Position numbers and translations under genes: made by a program | The notes under the pieces: model-generated | Told to the model about the DNA's origin: nothing | The model's input: the letters and a program-made list of their open reading frames with translations, nothing else | The model's database searches: none | Shown here: one piece after another, positions 8,417 to 16,243 of the stretch | Numbering within the stretch: the first letter of the stretch is position 1 | Layout: each line of letters begins with the position of its first letter | Source: VRUE01 sp963695835 | GTDB taxonomy: Bacteria; Actinomycetota; Thermoleophilia; Solirubrobacterales; 70-9 | NCBI GenBank assembly: GCA_963695835.1 | Contig: CAVOHR010000001.1 | Coordinates: 868,001-932,000, forward strand | DNA: 64,000 nucleotides | Reading direction: 5' to 3'

Positions 8417-8665
8417 ATGTACGACGTGAGGGAGAGCTGGACAGACGAGCGACTGGACGACTTCGCCGCCCATGTCGACCAGCGGTTCGACGCGGTCGAC
8501 AAGCGATTCGACGAAGTCGATAGGCGCTTCGACAAGGTCGAACGTCGCATGGAGGACGGCTTCTCGCGCCTCAACAACCGGTTCGACGCGATGCAGCACA
8601 CGATGATGGCGGTCGGGGGCGGCGTCATCGTCGCTCTGCTCGGGATCGTCGCGACGCAGCTCTAG
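8417..8665 (+). CDS. Small membrane-anchored coiled-coil protein
   Basis: The product (82 aa) has four back-to-back seven-residue units of the form VDxRFDx (about residues 20-48), an amphipathic coiled coil, and a C-terminal hydrophobic segment (AVGGGVIVALLGIVATQL) that would be a tail anchor. The function is unknown. The start is supported by a leaderless promoter. Its last 41 nt overlap the 3' end of the convergent GH15-like gene. Confidence 0.7.
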   Translation: MYDVRESWTDERLDDFAAHVDQRFDAVDKRFDEVDRRFDKVERRMEDGFSRLNNRFDAMQHTMMAVGGGVIVALLGIVATQL

Positions 8666-10100
8666 TCCAGGTCGCGGATCCCGCGCGGGCACCTGGGACG
8701 GGCCAGAGCTCTCGCAGGGCGAGGATCGCGAAGGCGTGCGACCAGGCGAGCGGCGTGGTCGACCGCGGGACGCCGGTGTGCGCGTCGACCCTCTCGGGGA
8801 GGAGGCCCGCGGGCGTTGCGGCGTGCCGCAGATCGCCCATCAGCCGCAGCGCCGCGCGCCGGTCCCGCAAGGCGGTTCCGCGGAACCGCCCTGGCTCGGC
8901 GGCCGAGAGCGCCGCGAGGCTCCACGCCGTCCAGGCGGTCGGCGCGGTCCAGGGATCGTCGCCGCCGCTCCAGTCTTCGGAGGGGACGATGCCGTAGCGG
9001 GTGGCGTGGGCGGCCGGCCGCAGGAGGGTGCGGCGGGCGAGCGGAAAGAGCGCCTGGAGCCGGAAGGGCCGTACCGCCCAGGCGGCGGCCGAGTCGAGGC
9101 CCGAGCTCCGGTTGCCGGCAACCCGAACCAGCTCGCCGCCGCCGCCAAACGCCGTCGCAATCCCCCGTTCCTCCCGCCGGCGGGCCGTTGAGGCGATCGC
9201 GTTGGCGAGATAGTCGCCGGCGTCACCCTCCTGGTAGTCGGCTCGGTCTCGCCAGGCGTAGTCGGCGCGAGGCGGCGGCAGGCCGGCGGCACGCGCGGCC
9301 GCCGCAACCCAGCCGGCCGCGTCGCCCTGGGCCGCGCGTCCCGGTACCGGCTCGCCGGTTCCGCGGAACCGCGCGGCGGCGGAGAGGTCCAGCCCGAGCA
9401 GGAACCGGGCGACGCGACGAGCCTCGCCGCGGTAGCCGGCGGAGGCGAACGCCATCGCCACGGCGCTCGCGTCGCGCGGCCAGACGTAGGCCCAGCCTTC
9501 GCGCGCTCCGGCGGCGACGGCGCCCGTCCTCCGATCGGTCAGCGCCCGCAGCACGAGCAGCGAACGCCGGTACATCGCCCGCGCCCAGCGTGGCGCGGCG
9601 GCGCCCAGCGGTCGCGCTCGCGCGAGCCAGCGGCGGTCGGCGGTCGGCGCTCCCGACCCGCCGATCGATCGCACGACCACCTTCGTCCTTCCTCGCAGGT
9701 GCGCCACGGTCCGCAGCACGTTGGTCCCGGGCAGGTAGCTCTGAGTGACGGATTCCGCCCGCCAGAGCGGGATCGATCGACCTTCGATCCGCATTCGAGC
9801 GACGATCCCGGTGTCCGACGGCACGCTGCCGGCCGCCTGCCCGGCGGACGGGTTGAAGATCAGCGAGCGGCCGGCCGGGCCCGGTGCCCAGCGACCGACC
9901 ACGTCGCCGTAGGCGTCGACCGCGCCGGTCCGACCGCCGTCGCCGACCACGGCCGTGCCAAGGAACGGCGGCGGCAGCCCGGGCAGCGCCGGCGGCGTCC
10001 GCGGATCGGCCCGCGTGCCGCCCGACAGCAGAACCAGAGCGACCAAGCCGACCGTCCCGAGGGCGACGCCTGCACGAGTCCAAGCCACGAGCCAATCCAA
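8625..10100 (-). CDS. Membrane-anchored or secreted GH15-like glycoside hydrolase
   Basis: The protein (491 aa) has an N-terminal hydrophobic segment (about residues 12-28) and an (alpha/alpha)6-barrel-type catalytic domain. Diagnostic glucoamylase-like motifs are WAYVWPRDASAVAMAF at about residues 200-215, SEDWSGGDDPWTAPTAW, and LLPERVDAHTG with PLAWSHAF, the last region carrying the general-base glutamate of GH15 enzymes. It probably hydrolyses alpha-glucosidic linkages outside the membrane. The start is uncertain: TTG at this position or GTG 12 nt downstream. Confidence 0.75.
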   Translation of the reverse strand: MDWLVAWTRAGVALGTVGLVALVLLSGGTRADPRTPPALPGLPPPFLGTAVVGDGGRTGAVDAYGDVVGRWAPGPAGRSLIFNPSAGQAAGSVPSDTGIVARMRIEGRSIPLWRAESVTQSYLPGTNVLRTVAHLRGRTKVVVRSIGGSGAPTADRRWLARARPLGAAAPRWARAMYRRSLLVLRALTDRRTGAVAAGAREGWAYVWPRDASAVAMAFASAGYRGEARRVARFLLGLDLSAAARFRGTGEPVPGRAAQGDAAGWVAAAARAAGLPPPRADYAWRDRADYQEGDAGDYLANAIASTARRREERGIATAFGGGGELVRVAGNRSSGLDSAAAWAVRPFRLQALFPLARRTLLRPAAHATRYGIVPSEDWSGGDDPWTAPTAWTAWSLAALSAAEPGRFRGTALRDRRAALRLMGDLRHAATPAGLLPERVDAHTGVPRSTTPLAWSHAFAILALRELWPVPGARAGSATWTRAASRRSRAERR

Positions 10101-10163
10101 GCAGCCCCACGGACGCCCCGGCCGCTAGCCTTCGCCTGCGCGGCCACCCGCGCCCTCATCCGA

Positions 10164-10206
10164 GGCGAGGTAGCTCAGTTGGTAGAGCACACGACTGAAA
10201 ATCGTG
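10164..10206 (+). tRNA. tRNA-Phe(GAA), 5' half of an interrupted gene (attL side)
   Basis: The sequence gives the 5' acceptor strand GGCGAGG, a normal D-arm, and a complete anticodon arm CACGA-CTGAAAA-TCGTG with anticodon GAA. After base 10206 no variable loop, T-arm or 3' acceptor strand follows. Joined to 41573-41602 it makes a perfect 73-nt cloverleaf, so this is the left half of a tRNA gene split by the island. A TAGCCT -10-like hexamer lies at 10126-10131. Confidence 0.85.
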
Positions 10207-10340
10207 TGGCGTTTCGACGCAAGTGCGGTTTCGGGAGCCGCGCAAACCGCTCTGGCAAGCGGTTTACGCCCAGATACCTCCAGCGTCGTTTTGGGCGATT
10301 TCGGTGGTTTTCCGGGGTCATAGCCACTTCATAGCCACTT
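10195..10340. other. attL region with candidate arm-type sites
   Basis: The 12-bp core is followed by an inverted repeat AAACCGCT/AGCGGTTT (10244-10251, 10258-10265) and two direct copies of TCATAGCCACTT (10318-10329, 10329-10340). TCATAGCCAC recurs near the right end of the island (41407-41416), as expected for integrase arm sites or remnants of one attP. Confidence 0.55.
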
Positions 10341-10390
10341 CGAGGGCCTTTATGTGCAGGTAGGGCAGGTTATTGCTATGGTGAAGCCAG

Positions 10391-10735
10391 ATGAAGACCC
10401 TGCACTTGGACCCTACGGCCGGCGATCAAGCCGCCCTCGTCACGGAGGAGGTCGACAGGCTGCTGCGTGAGGGCAAGCGGGTCGCCGTCACCGTGGCCGA
10501 GGAGCAGGAGCTGCTTTCGCCCCAGCAGGCCGCCGAGCGGCTCGGCTTCTCCCGCCAGCACGTGATGCGCCTGATCGGCTACGGCGAGTTGTCCGCGCAG
10601 CAGCTGCCAGGTTCGAGCTACTGGAAGGTTCAGCTCGGCTCGGTGCTCGCTTTCGAGGAGCGCCGCGCCGAAGGCGACCACATCGCAGCCGAGTGGTCAC
10701 GAGACCTCGACGCGATGGGCGCACCGCCCGAGTGA
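10391..10735 (+). CDS. Excisionase-type HTH protein, probable antitoxin of the PIN toxin
   Basis: The protein (114 aa) has a central helix-turn-helix of the excisionase/MerR-like class (LSPQQAAERLGFSRQHVMRLI, then LPGSSYWKVQLGSVLAFEE). Its last codons overlap the GTG of the PIN gene (GTGA). This HTH-plus-PIN arrangement is a recognised toxin-antitoxin layout, so the protein probably neutralises and autoregulates; excisionase activity is the alternative, given its place beside attL. TATGGT lies 8 nt before the ATG. Confidence 0.75.
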   Translation: MKTLHLDPTAGDQAALVTEEVDRLLREGKRVAVTVAEEQELLSPQQAAERLGFSRQHVMRLIGYGELSAQQLPGSSYWKVQLGSVLAFEERRAEGDHIAAEWSRDLDAMGAPPE

Positions 10736-11298
10736 GCCGTACAGACCCGCCGCGCGCGGTCCTCGACACCGACATCATCTTCTCGCGCGTCCTGCATGAT
10801 CTGATCGGGCGCGTCGCCAAACGCCTGCGGCTGCTCGACCTCGTCTGGAGCGAGGAGCTGCTGGCCGAGGCAAAGCGGTCGCTGATCGAGAAGAAGGGGC
10901 TGGCGGAGGAGGCCGCGGCACGCTGGGTCGACTACCTGCCGCAGAACTTCCCCGCCGGCCGCGTTGACATCTCCGCGGTCCCCGATGACCTTGAGGTTGC
11001 ATCTCTGACGCGAAACCCCGACGATATCCACGTCTGCGCCCTGGCGATAGCCGGTGGCGCTGACCTCCTCTTTACCTTCGACCGCGGTTATCTGAAGGAG
11101 CCGCTGCAGCTTCATGGCGTCGAAGTTCCCAGTCTCGACCAGTTCCTCGTCGAGCAATGCGAAGAGCAGCCGGAGGCTTTCAGGCGGATCGTCGAAAGTC
11201 AGGCCGAAGTTTGGGCGGGGGGTCAACCGGTTGACGAGCTGCTGGCGGCGCTCACGCGAGCAAACGTGCCGAATTTCGCTGCTGTCCTTGGTCCTTGA
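10732..11298 (+). CDS. PIN-domain ribonuclease toxin
   Basis: The product (188 aa) starts with the PIN signature AVLDTDIIFSRVL (acidic D12/D14). A conserved acidic residue falls in the WSEELLAEAKRSL region, and NPDDIHVCALAIAGGADLLFTFDR supplies the remaining metal-binding aspartates. Such proteins are Mg-dependent RNases. It looks intact and is coupled to the upstream HTH gene, so it may act as an addiction module that helps retain the island. Confidence 0.8.
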   Translation: MSRTDPPRAVLDTDIIFSRVLHDLIGRVAKRLRLLDLVWSEELLAEAKRSLIEKKGLAEEAAARWVDYLPQNFPAGRVDISAVPDDLEVASLTRNPDDIHVCALAIAGGADLLFTFDRGYLKEPLQLHGVEVPSLDQFLVEQCEEQPEAFRRIVESQAEVWAGGQPVDELLAALTRANVPNFAAVLGP

Positions 11299-11362
11299 CC
11301 GACCTTTCGCGGTAACGGGCTTCGATATGCGGATCTGACTGGCGAACCGGCGTGGTTGGTCC

Positions 11363-11942
11363 CTACCGCCGCTTTGACTTGACTCGCTGGGTTTTGGGCT
11401 TGATCGCCGCCGCATCGCCACTCCGGGATTCGTCAGGGACGGCGAGCGGAAGCCCCTTGACCTGCTCGCGCGCCTTGCGGACGAGACGATCGAAGCTCTT
11501 GCCGTGGGAACGATTGACCCGCTGCTCCAGCTGCGCGTAGACATCCATGGTCATGGACGAGTCGGCGTGGCCGACCTGGGCCATGACGAATTTGACATCG
11601 AATTCGTTGGCGAGCAGGGCGATCGAGATGTAGGTGCGCCGCAGGGTGTGGGGAGTCACGTTGGGAAGCGGCGGCAGTCCCTTCTCCGCCAGACGCTCGC
11701 TTGCCAGGGTCGCAGCTTTCGTGATGATCTGTGCGACCCGCCAGCGCGACATCCGCCCGCCGCGCAGGTTCGGAACGAGGTAGGCGTTCGGTCCGGTTGG
11801 CAGTCCCGCGCGCCGCAGCCGGTCGATGTGCTCGATCACGACCTCGACCAGGTCGGGGCTCATCTCGACCTCGCGGACGCCGGTCTCGGTCTTCGCGTCG
11901 GGGATGCGAAATACGCTCTCGCCGAGATGAGCCCCGACCTGG
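11363..11942 (-). pseudogene. Tyrosine recombinase (phage-type integrase), C-terminal fragment
   Basis: The readable part covers RIPDAKTETGVREVEMSPDL, the HTLRRTYISIALLANEFD box (His and second Arg) and GHADSSMTMDVYAQ with the nucleophilic Tyr. The N-terminal DNA-binding domain and the first catalytic Arg are missing because homology stops at about 11925-11942, exactly at one arm of a 20-bp inverted repeat. Its place near attL fits the integrase that brought the island in; this copy should be inactive. Confidence 0.85.
11848..11942. repeat. 20-bp inverted repeat at the integrase break
   Basis: The arms 11848-11867 and 11923-11942 are exact reverse complements 55 bp apart. The left arm encodes EMSPDL of the integrase; the right arm marks where integrase homology ends and the next gene remnant begins on the other strand. 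It looks like a rearrangement scar. Confidence 0.8.
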
Positions 11943-13489
11943 CGACCTCCCAGATCGGCTACGGGGAGGCGGACGCGAGCAGCGAAGGTCGAGGCGGTTT
12001 TGCCTTCTCTGAGTGGGCTTCCCCGGACTCCTACTTCCTCGGTGTCGCCGACAAGCGGCTGCTCGTGCTCGCCACCAAGAACAACAGGCTGGTCGAGACC
12101 TCCTTCAACCTCGGCAACCACCACCGCGGCTCCGTAAGGAACGCGAGCATCTCCGGCTGGACCCTGACGGACGCCTACCTCGGCTCGGACGGCCACATCT
12201 ACGCCTTGCTCGGGCGGGACAACCCGAAGCAGAGCAAGACCCGCGTGGTCATCGAGGTCCGGCAGTACGACCAGAATCTGCACCTCCTCGGCGTGGCGAA
12301 AGTGACCGGAGGCATCGACGAAATAGGCGTCTACGACGGTGTGGGCGACTCCGCTCCGGACATGGCCCTCTCCGGGACGACCCTCATCGTGCACATGTCC
12401 AGGCTGATCTTTCACATCAAGAATGACTGGGCCGATCATCACGAGGTCAATCTCTCCCTCGCCGTAGACACCACGACGATGACCGCGAGCGAAATCCCCG
12501 ACAGCCCCTACGCGTCGCACTCCTTCCGTGAGTACATCGGCATCTCGGGAAACGACGTCTTCTTCATCGACCACGGCGACGCGTATCCGCGCGGCGTGCA
12601 ACTCGGCGTCATGCCCGGCTATCTCGCTCCTGAACACGGCCGATTCTGGGACACCGTGGATTGTGGACCGACGGTCGGCACGCCTACCGACCCGGCGACC
12701 AGCGAACCACTGGGCGAGGACCCCTCCGATTGTTGGGCGGAACCGCGGCAGAGCGACTACATGACCTTCACCGTGCCAAAGGACAACGCCGCCCTGGCCC
12801 ACCACGACATGTCCAGCGTCAACTACACCGGAGTCACGGTGAACGGCTTCGCGGCGACCGAAGCCGATGCGCTGATGGTCGGCCTGTCGGTCCCGAACGG
12901 CCACAAGGTAGACGGCGTGGCCTCGCACAGCTCGACCCTGATGGGAAACGTCTACCTCACGTCCACCGACACGACGACCGGTGCCACCAGGCTGGTGTGG
13001 CTGACCAAGCGCGAGCCCAAGACGAAGAAATTCCTCGAGGAGCAGCCTGCCCTGGTGGACCTCGGCAACGGTGACTTCGCGGTGCTCTGGGATGAGTTGC
13101 ACGGCAAGCAGGTCACGATGAACTACCGGCTGGTGGACGAGACGGGCGAGATCCTAGCCAGCAAACACTGGACCGGGCACGCCTTCGCCGCGGTCGCGCA
13201 GCCCGTGCTGGCCGGAAACCAGATTTTCTGGGTCGGGGAGGGGTCGACCAAGGACAGCTATGACGTCGCGAACTACCTGTACGGCCTCGATGTCAAGAAA
13301 CCGACCAAACCCGTGCTTCTGTCGCCGGAGGCCGCCCCGCTTCGTAGGCTCGCCGACCGGTGGCGTCCGTGGGTGACCAGCTGGGTCAGACCGCCCGTCG
13401 GGCGGTCTTTCAACAGGAGGACTGGACCAGTCAACCGCCGTCTTGTCCGGGGATCATCGGCACCGCCGACGGGAATACGGACGATCTGA
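11926..13489 (+). pseudogene. Beta-propeller-like secreted protein remnant, truncated at the 5' end
   Basis: An open frame of about 520 codons encodes beta-rich sequence (for example DSYFLGVADKRLLVLATKNN, FREYIGISGNDVFFIDHGDAY, GDFAVLWDELHGKQVTM) with the character of an exported propeller or lectin-like protein. It has no signal peptide and begins inside the inverted repeat that truncates the integrase, so its true N-terminus is lost. The frame also runs through the terminator at 13389, so the native stop is probably lost too. No precise family was recognised. Confidence 0.6.
13389..13410 (+). terminator. Intrinsic terminator
   Basis: An 8-bp perfect GC-rich stem (GACCGCCC/GGGCGGTC) with a 3-nt loop is followed by TTT. 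It is placed to end transcription of the propeller-like remnant. Confidence 0.6.
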
Positions 13490-13928
13490 GGGCGCCGCTG
13501 GCATGAGCGATCGTCAGATGTTCGTTGCTGGTCTCAGGTTCGATCGTCAATATCACCTGGCTCCAGTCATCGGGGACACCGTGCGGATGCCTGGGAGAGA
13601 AGTATTCGGTCAAGTAGAGCCAACCTTCGGCTTCTTCGGATTCCTCCGGTTCGAGCCAGCCGCCAGCGCCGAAGAGAATGAGACCTTCGGTGCCAGATGT
13701 GTCGGGGTCTCCTGAAAGTGACCAGCTACCTGGTGACAGGAGTTCCTGCTCTCGCCGCTGGTAGGCTGCGGCGCGCACGATGGGCCGGCGGATATATTCG
13801 CGGATGTCGAACGGCGAAGCGAGGGGACCTCGTTCCGCTCTCCCGATGCCCAAGGCCAGAAACCCATTCCGCAGCTCGGCCAGCCTGAGGCGCCATCTCG
13901 TCCGGCTATGTGTGGTGGCCGCCGGCAC
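13431..13928 (-). CDS. Hypothetical protein
   Basis: The open frame encodes up to 165 aa. Sequence from about residue 40 (PFDIREYIRRPIVRAAAYQRREQELL, then LILFGAGGWLEPEE and GWLYLTEYFSPRHPHG) looks like genuine folded protein of unknown family. Its first 28 codons overlap the divergent secreted-protein gene, so a later start near 13850 is possible. The function is unknown. Confidence 0.45.
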   Translation of the reverse strand: MPAATTHSRTRWRLRLAELRNGFLALGIGRAERGPLASPFDIREYIRRPIVRAAAYQRREQELLSPGSWSLSGDPDTSGTEGLILFGAGGWLEPEESEEAEGWLYLTEYFSPRHPHGVPDDWSQVILTIEPETSNEHLTIAHASGALRSSVFPSAVPMIPGQDGG

Positions 13929-14322
13929 CTTGGGACTCTACACGGGTATCAGCACGACAGCCGGTGCTGACGTTCCGGGCCCGGTGCGCGCCGACGTCCT
14001 CTGCGGCGGTGCGAACTCCCTCGTGTATCGGTTCAGGCCTCGGGCCTGCGACTTCCACGACCGCAGGGATCCCATCAGCGGGCAGGCGGGATACACGCTG
14101 ACCAGACGTCTGCGGTGGTTGCACTGGGGGCCTCGTTCCGCGACGGCGAGTGGGGAAATCGAGTACCCGATGGCGGGCTGGTATCGAGTCCGGATCCGCC
14201 TCTCCGATCCACGCGCCGGTTGCGGGCGCACGGTGTTCACGAAGGCAAAGCTTCGCGTGCCCGGCCGAGCGCCGGGTGGGCTCAAGATCCCTCTGGACCG
14301 ATGCCCCCTGACCGCAGGATGA
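13846..14322 (+). CDS. Small secreted protein of unknown function
   Basis: The product (158 aa from this ATG) has a basic N-terminus and a hydrophobic segment (LVRLCVVAAGTLGLYTGIS) consistent with a signal peptide, then a mature domain with four cysteines (DVLCGG, RACDFHD, AGCGRT, DRCPL) that may form two disulfides. Its stop overlaps the next ATG (ATGA), which supports both genes being real and co-expressed. No family was recognised. Confidence 0.6.
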   Translation: MPKARNPFRSSASLRRHLVRLCVVAAGTLGLYTGISTTAGADVPGPVRADVLCGGANSLVYRFRPRACDFHDRRDPISGQAGYTLTRRLRWLHWGPRSATASGEIEYPMAGWYRVRIRLSDPRAGCGRTVFTKAKLRVPGRAPGGLKIPLDRCPLTAG

Positions 14323-14774
14323 TCTCGATGCCTCGCAGCCACCGTCATCACGTCGTCGTCCTCGTAGGGCTCGCCTGCCTTTGTCTCGCCGCTCCGGCCG
14401 CCGCAAGCCCGTCGGCCGGAGGCCACGCCGCGGGCCTGTGGTATTCCAAAGGGCGCGCCTACGGCCGAAACTTCGCGGGCTGTATTCCTCCGGCCGTCGG
14501 CTGGGAAGGTCGCCAGATCACCGCCTCCGCGCCGCCGAGATGGACCTGTGGGCGACTGCGGAGGCTGTGGCATCACGCCGACGGGACCGATGGCGTGTTC
14601 TTCACCTTCCGTCTGTTCGGCCACCGATGGCAATGCCCGATAGTCGCTCGTCCCGACCACAGGCGCCACACCACGCTCGGTTGCTTTCATGTCCACTGGA
14701 AGTCCGACTTCGAAGGCAAACGACCACCCGGGAAGCCGGTGGTCCGCTTCTTCCTTCCGTTCCCCGCCGGCTGA
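14319..14774 (+). CDS. Small secreted cysteine-containing protein of unknown function
   Basis: The product (151 aa) starts with a clear signal peptide (HVVVLVGLACLCLAAPAAA). The mature part has spaced cysteines (FAGCIPP, WTCGRL, QCPIV, LGCFHVHW) and many Trp/His/Arg residues. It is translationally coupled to the preceding secreted protein and probably functions with it outside the cell. The family is not recognised. Confidence 0.6.
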   Translation: MISMPRSHRHHVVVLVGLACLCLAAPAAASPSAGGHAAGLWYSKGRAYGRNFAGCIPPAVGWEGRQITASAPPRWTCGRLRRLWHHADGTDGVFFTFRLFGHRWQCPIVARPDHRRHTTLGCFHVHWKSDFEGKRPPGKPVVRFFLPFPAG

Positions 14775-14932
14775 GCGTGCACTTGCCAGACTGACCGCGG
14801 CCACCGATCCCGATCGTTTCGCATGGCGATTTTGGGTCCGGTCGAGGCCGCGCGATGGCCGGGGCCCCGACCGCGAGCGTCGGCGGTACCGAGAGCGCGA
14901 TCGTTAGGCTGCTCGAGTTCTACCGCTTTGCG

Positions 14933-15118
14933 CGGAGGCTGTCGCACAAAGCCTTCCGCGGAAAGCTGCGCCGCGGTGGCTGCAATGCACCTTGGAGCTG
15001 GTGAGAGAGCGGACGCCGGGCTGAGCGTGGCGAGCCGAGCGATCGAGTTGCAGCTTTTCGGAACCCACCTTTAGAAAGGCTCCAGCGAGGCCGTCGGGGG
15101 TTTGTGCGACAGCCTCCG
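14933..15118. repeat. MITE-like element with 18-bp terminal inverted repeats
   Basis: CGGAGGCTGTCGCACAAA (14933-14950) is repeated exactly in inverse orientation at 15101-15118, bounding 186 bp without a convincing gene. A second, weaker inverted match (14954-14969 with about 15050-15063) lies inside. This structure resembles a non-autonomous element with IS-type ends. No clear target duplication was seen. The rest of 14775-15316 holds nothing recognised. Confidence 0.55.
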
Positions 15119-15316
15119 TCCATTGCAGGAGCGCGGGCGCGGTGGTTGATGCGCTCGCAACCACGCGAAGGCAACAGCCCGCCGATCACTCGACCGCCAC
15201 CAACGACGACTACGACGGCTTATCGTTCGAGGCGTTGTTCGACCCCCTAACGCCCTATTCGGGCCGGTCCCCGTGGGGGTTGAGGCGACGGGCTAGGATG
15301 TCGAATACAGGAATCG

Positions 15317-15802
15317 GTGGTCTTCAAGGTCTACAGCGACGGGAGCGGCATGACTGGCGGCCCTGCCGGCATCGGTTTCGTCGCTTACGTGGACGGCGAG
15401 TTCCTGCTCAAAGGGAACCGCGCCGTGGCGAGGGCGACCAACCACCAGGCCGAGCTCCGCGCGGCCGTGTTCGCGCTTGAGTCGATCCCCGAGGGGCAGG
15501 ACGTCGAGCTCCTCAGCGACAGCAAGTACGTCGTCGACGGCTACAACACGTACCTCCCGAAGTGGCGCGAGCGCGGGTGGCCCGACAGCGGCGTCGGCTC
15601 CGTCGTCAACCGCGCCCTCTGGAAGCAGCTCATCGTCGCCGCCAAGCGTCACCGCGACGTCCGCTTCAGGTGGACGAAGGGGCACGATGGCACCGAGGGC
15701 AACGAGCACGCCCACCGGCTGGCCACTCAGGCGCGGCGGGTGGCCGAGGGCCTCGAGTGGCTCGATGTCGTCCCGGCGGAGGAGCCTCCAACGCTCCCCT
15801 GA
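15317..15802 (+). CDS. Ribonuclease HI-like protein
   Basis: The protein (161 aa) has the RNase H fold signature: YSDGSG with D8, NHQAELRA with E46, LLSDSKYVVDG with D68, and the KGHDGTEGNEHAHRLA handle with H123. These correspond to E. coli D10, E48, D70 and H124. The fourth metal-site residue (E. coli D134) is occupied by His (H133). It probably still cleaves RNA in RNA:DNA hybrids, perhaps with altered metal dependence. It stands alone. Confidence 0.85.
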   Translation: MVFKVYSDGSGMTGGPAGIGFVAYVDGEFLLKGNRAVARATNHQAELRAAVFALESIPEGQDVELLSDSKYVVDGYNTYLPKWRERGWPDSGVGSVVNRALWKQLIVAAKRHRDVRFRWTKGHDGTEGNEHAHRLATQARRVAEGLEWLDVVPAEEPPTLP

Positions 15803-15940
15803 CCTCGCGGACACAGGCGCGAAAGTTGCCCAGATCGCGGGTGTGATGCGGAGAGGTGATTCGGGCCACGGGTCGCACCGGTACGGCCAGCTACCCGCTA
15901 CCGCTCCGCGCGCAAAGCGGGAGCAGACCCCAGGCAGCAC

Positions 15941-16051
15941 CTAGCTCCTCCTGTCGACGAGCATCCGCGTCACGCCCGCCTCGCGGGCCACCTCGACGAG
16001 CTCATCGTCGGGTCGCTCGCAGAGAAAGAGATGCGTGTGGGAGTCGATCAA
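15941..16051 (-). pseudogene. TatD-family DNase, N-terminal fragment
   Basis: This 36-codon remnant reads as the TatD start: IDSHTHL with the HxH metal motif, then ERPDDELVEVAREAGVTRML, followed by a stop. The remaining 200 or so residues of a TatD nuclease are absent. It starts within a palindrome. tatD commonly lies next to metG, and a metG fragment on the same strand lies 2.5 kb away. Confidence 0.7.
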
Positions 16052-16064
16052 TCGACTCCCACAC
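16035..16064. repeat. 30-bp near-perfect palindrome
   Basis: GTGTGGGAGTCGAT and its exact reverse complement are separated by CA. It spans the start of the tatD fragment, so one arm duplicates the first codons in inverse orientation, resembling the scar beside the truncated integrase. Confidence 0.8.
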
Positions 16065-16111
16065 TATCCCCGACGCAGGCTCGCGACACTCGCGGATAGC
16101 CTTTGCCGCGC

Positions 16112-16243
16112 ATGGGAGATTTCGCCGAATACTACCGGCAGATCTACGCCCGCGGCCTGGGCGGCGAGGCGCCGGCGATCCCGATGGCGCTCTGCGGATT
16201 GGCCCGACTCGAGGAGATCGGCCCGGGCCTGTTCGCCACCTAA
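16112..16243 (+). pseudogene. N-terminal fragment, possibly of an alpha-hydroxy-acid oxidase
   Basis: The 43 codons encode MGDFAEYYRQIYARGLGGE and about two dozen further residues, then stop. The opening resembles the N-terminus of lactate/alpha-hydroxy-acid oxidising flavoproteins, but it is too short to be functional. TAGCCT lies 9 nt upstream, so a promoter has survived. Its end overlaps the 3' end of the CAP gene by 4 nt. Confidence 0.4.

Noticed and set aside
11363..13102. A 579-codon minus-strand open frame as one integrase
   Set aside because: Only the last 190 or so codons are integrase-like; the upstream part is antisense to the propeller-like gene and has no recombinase motifs.
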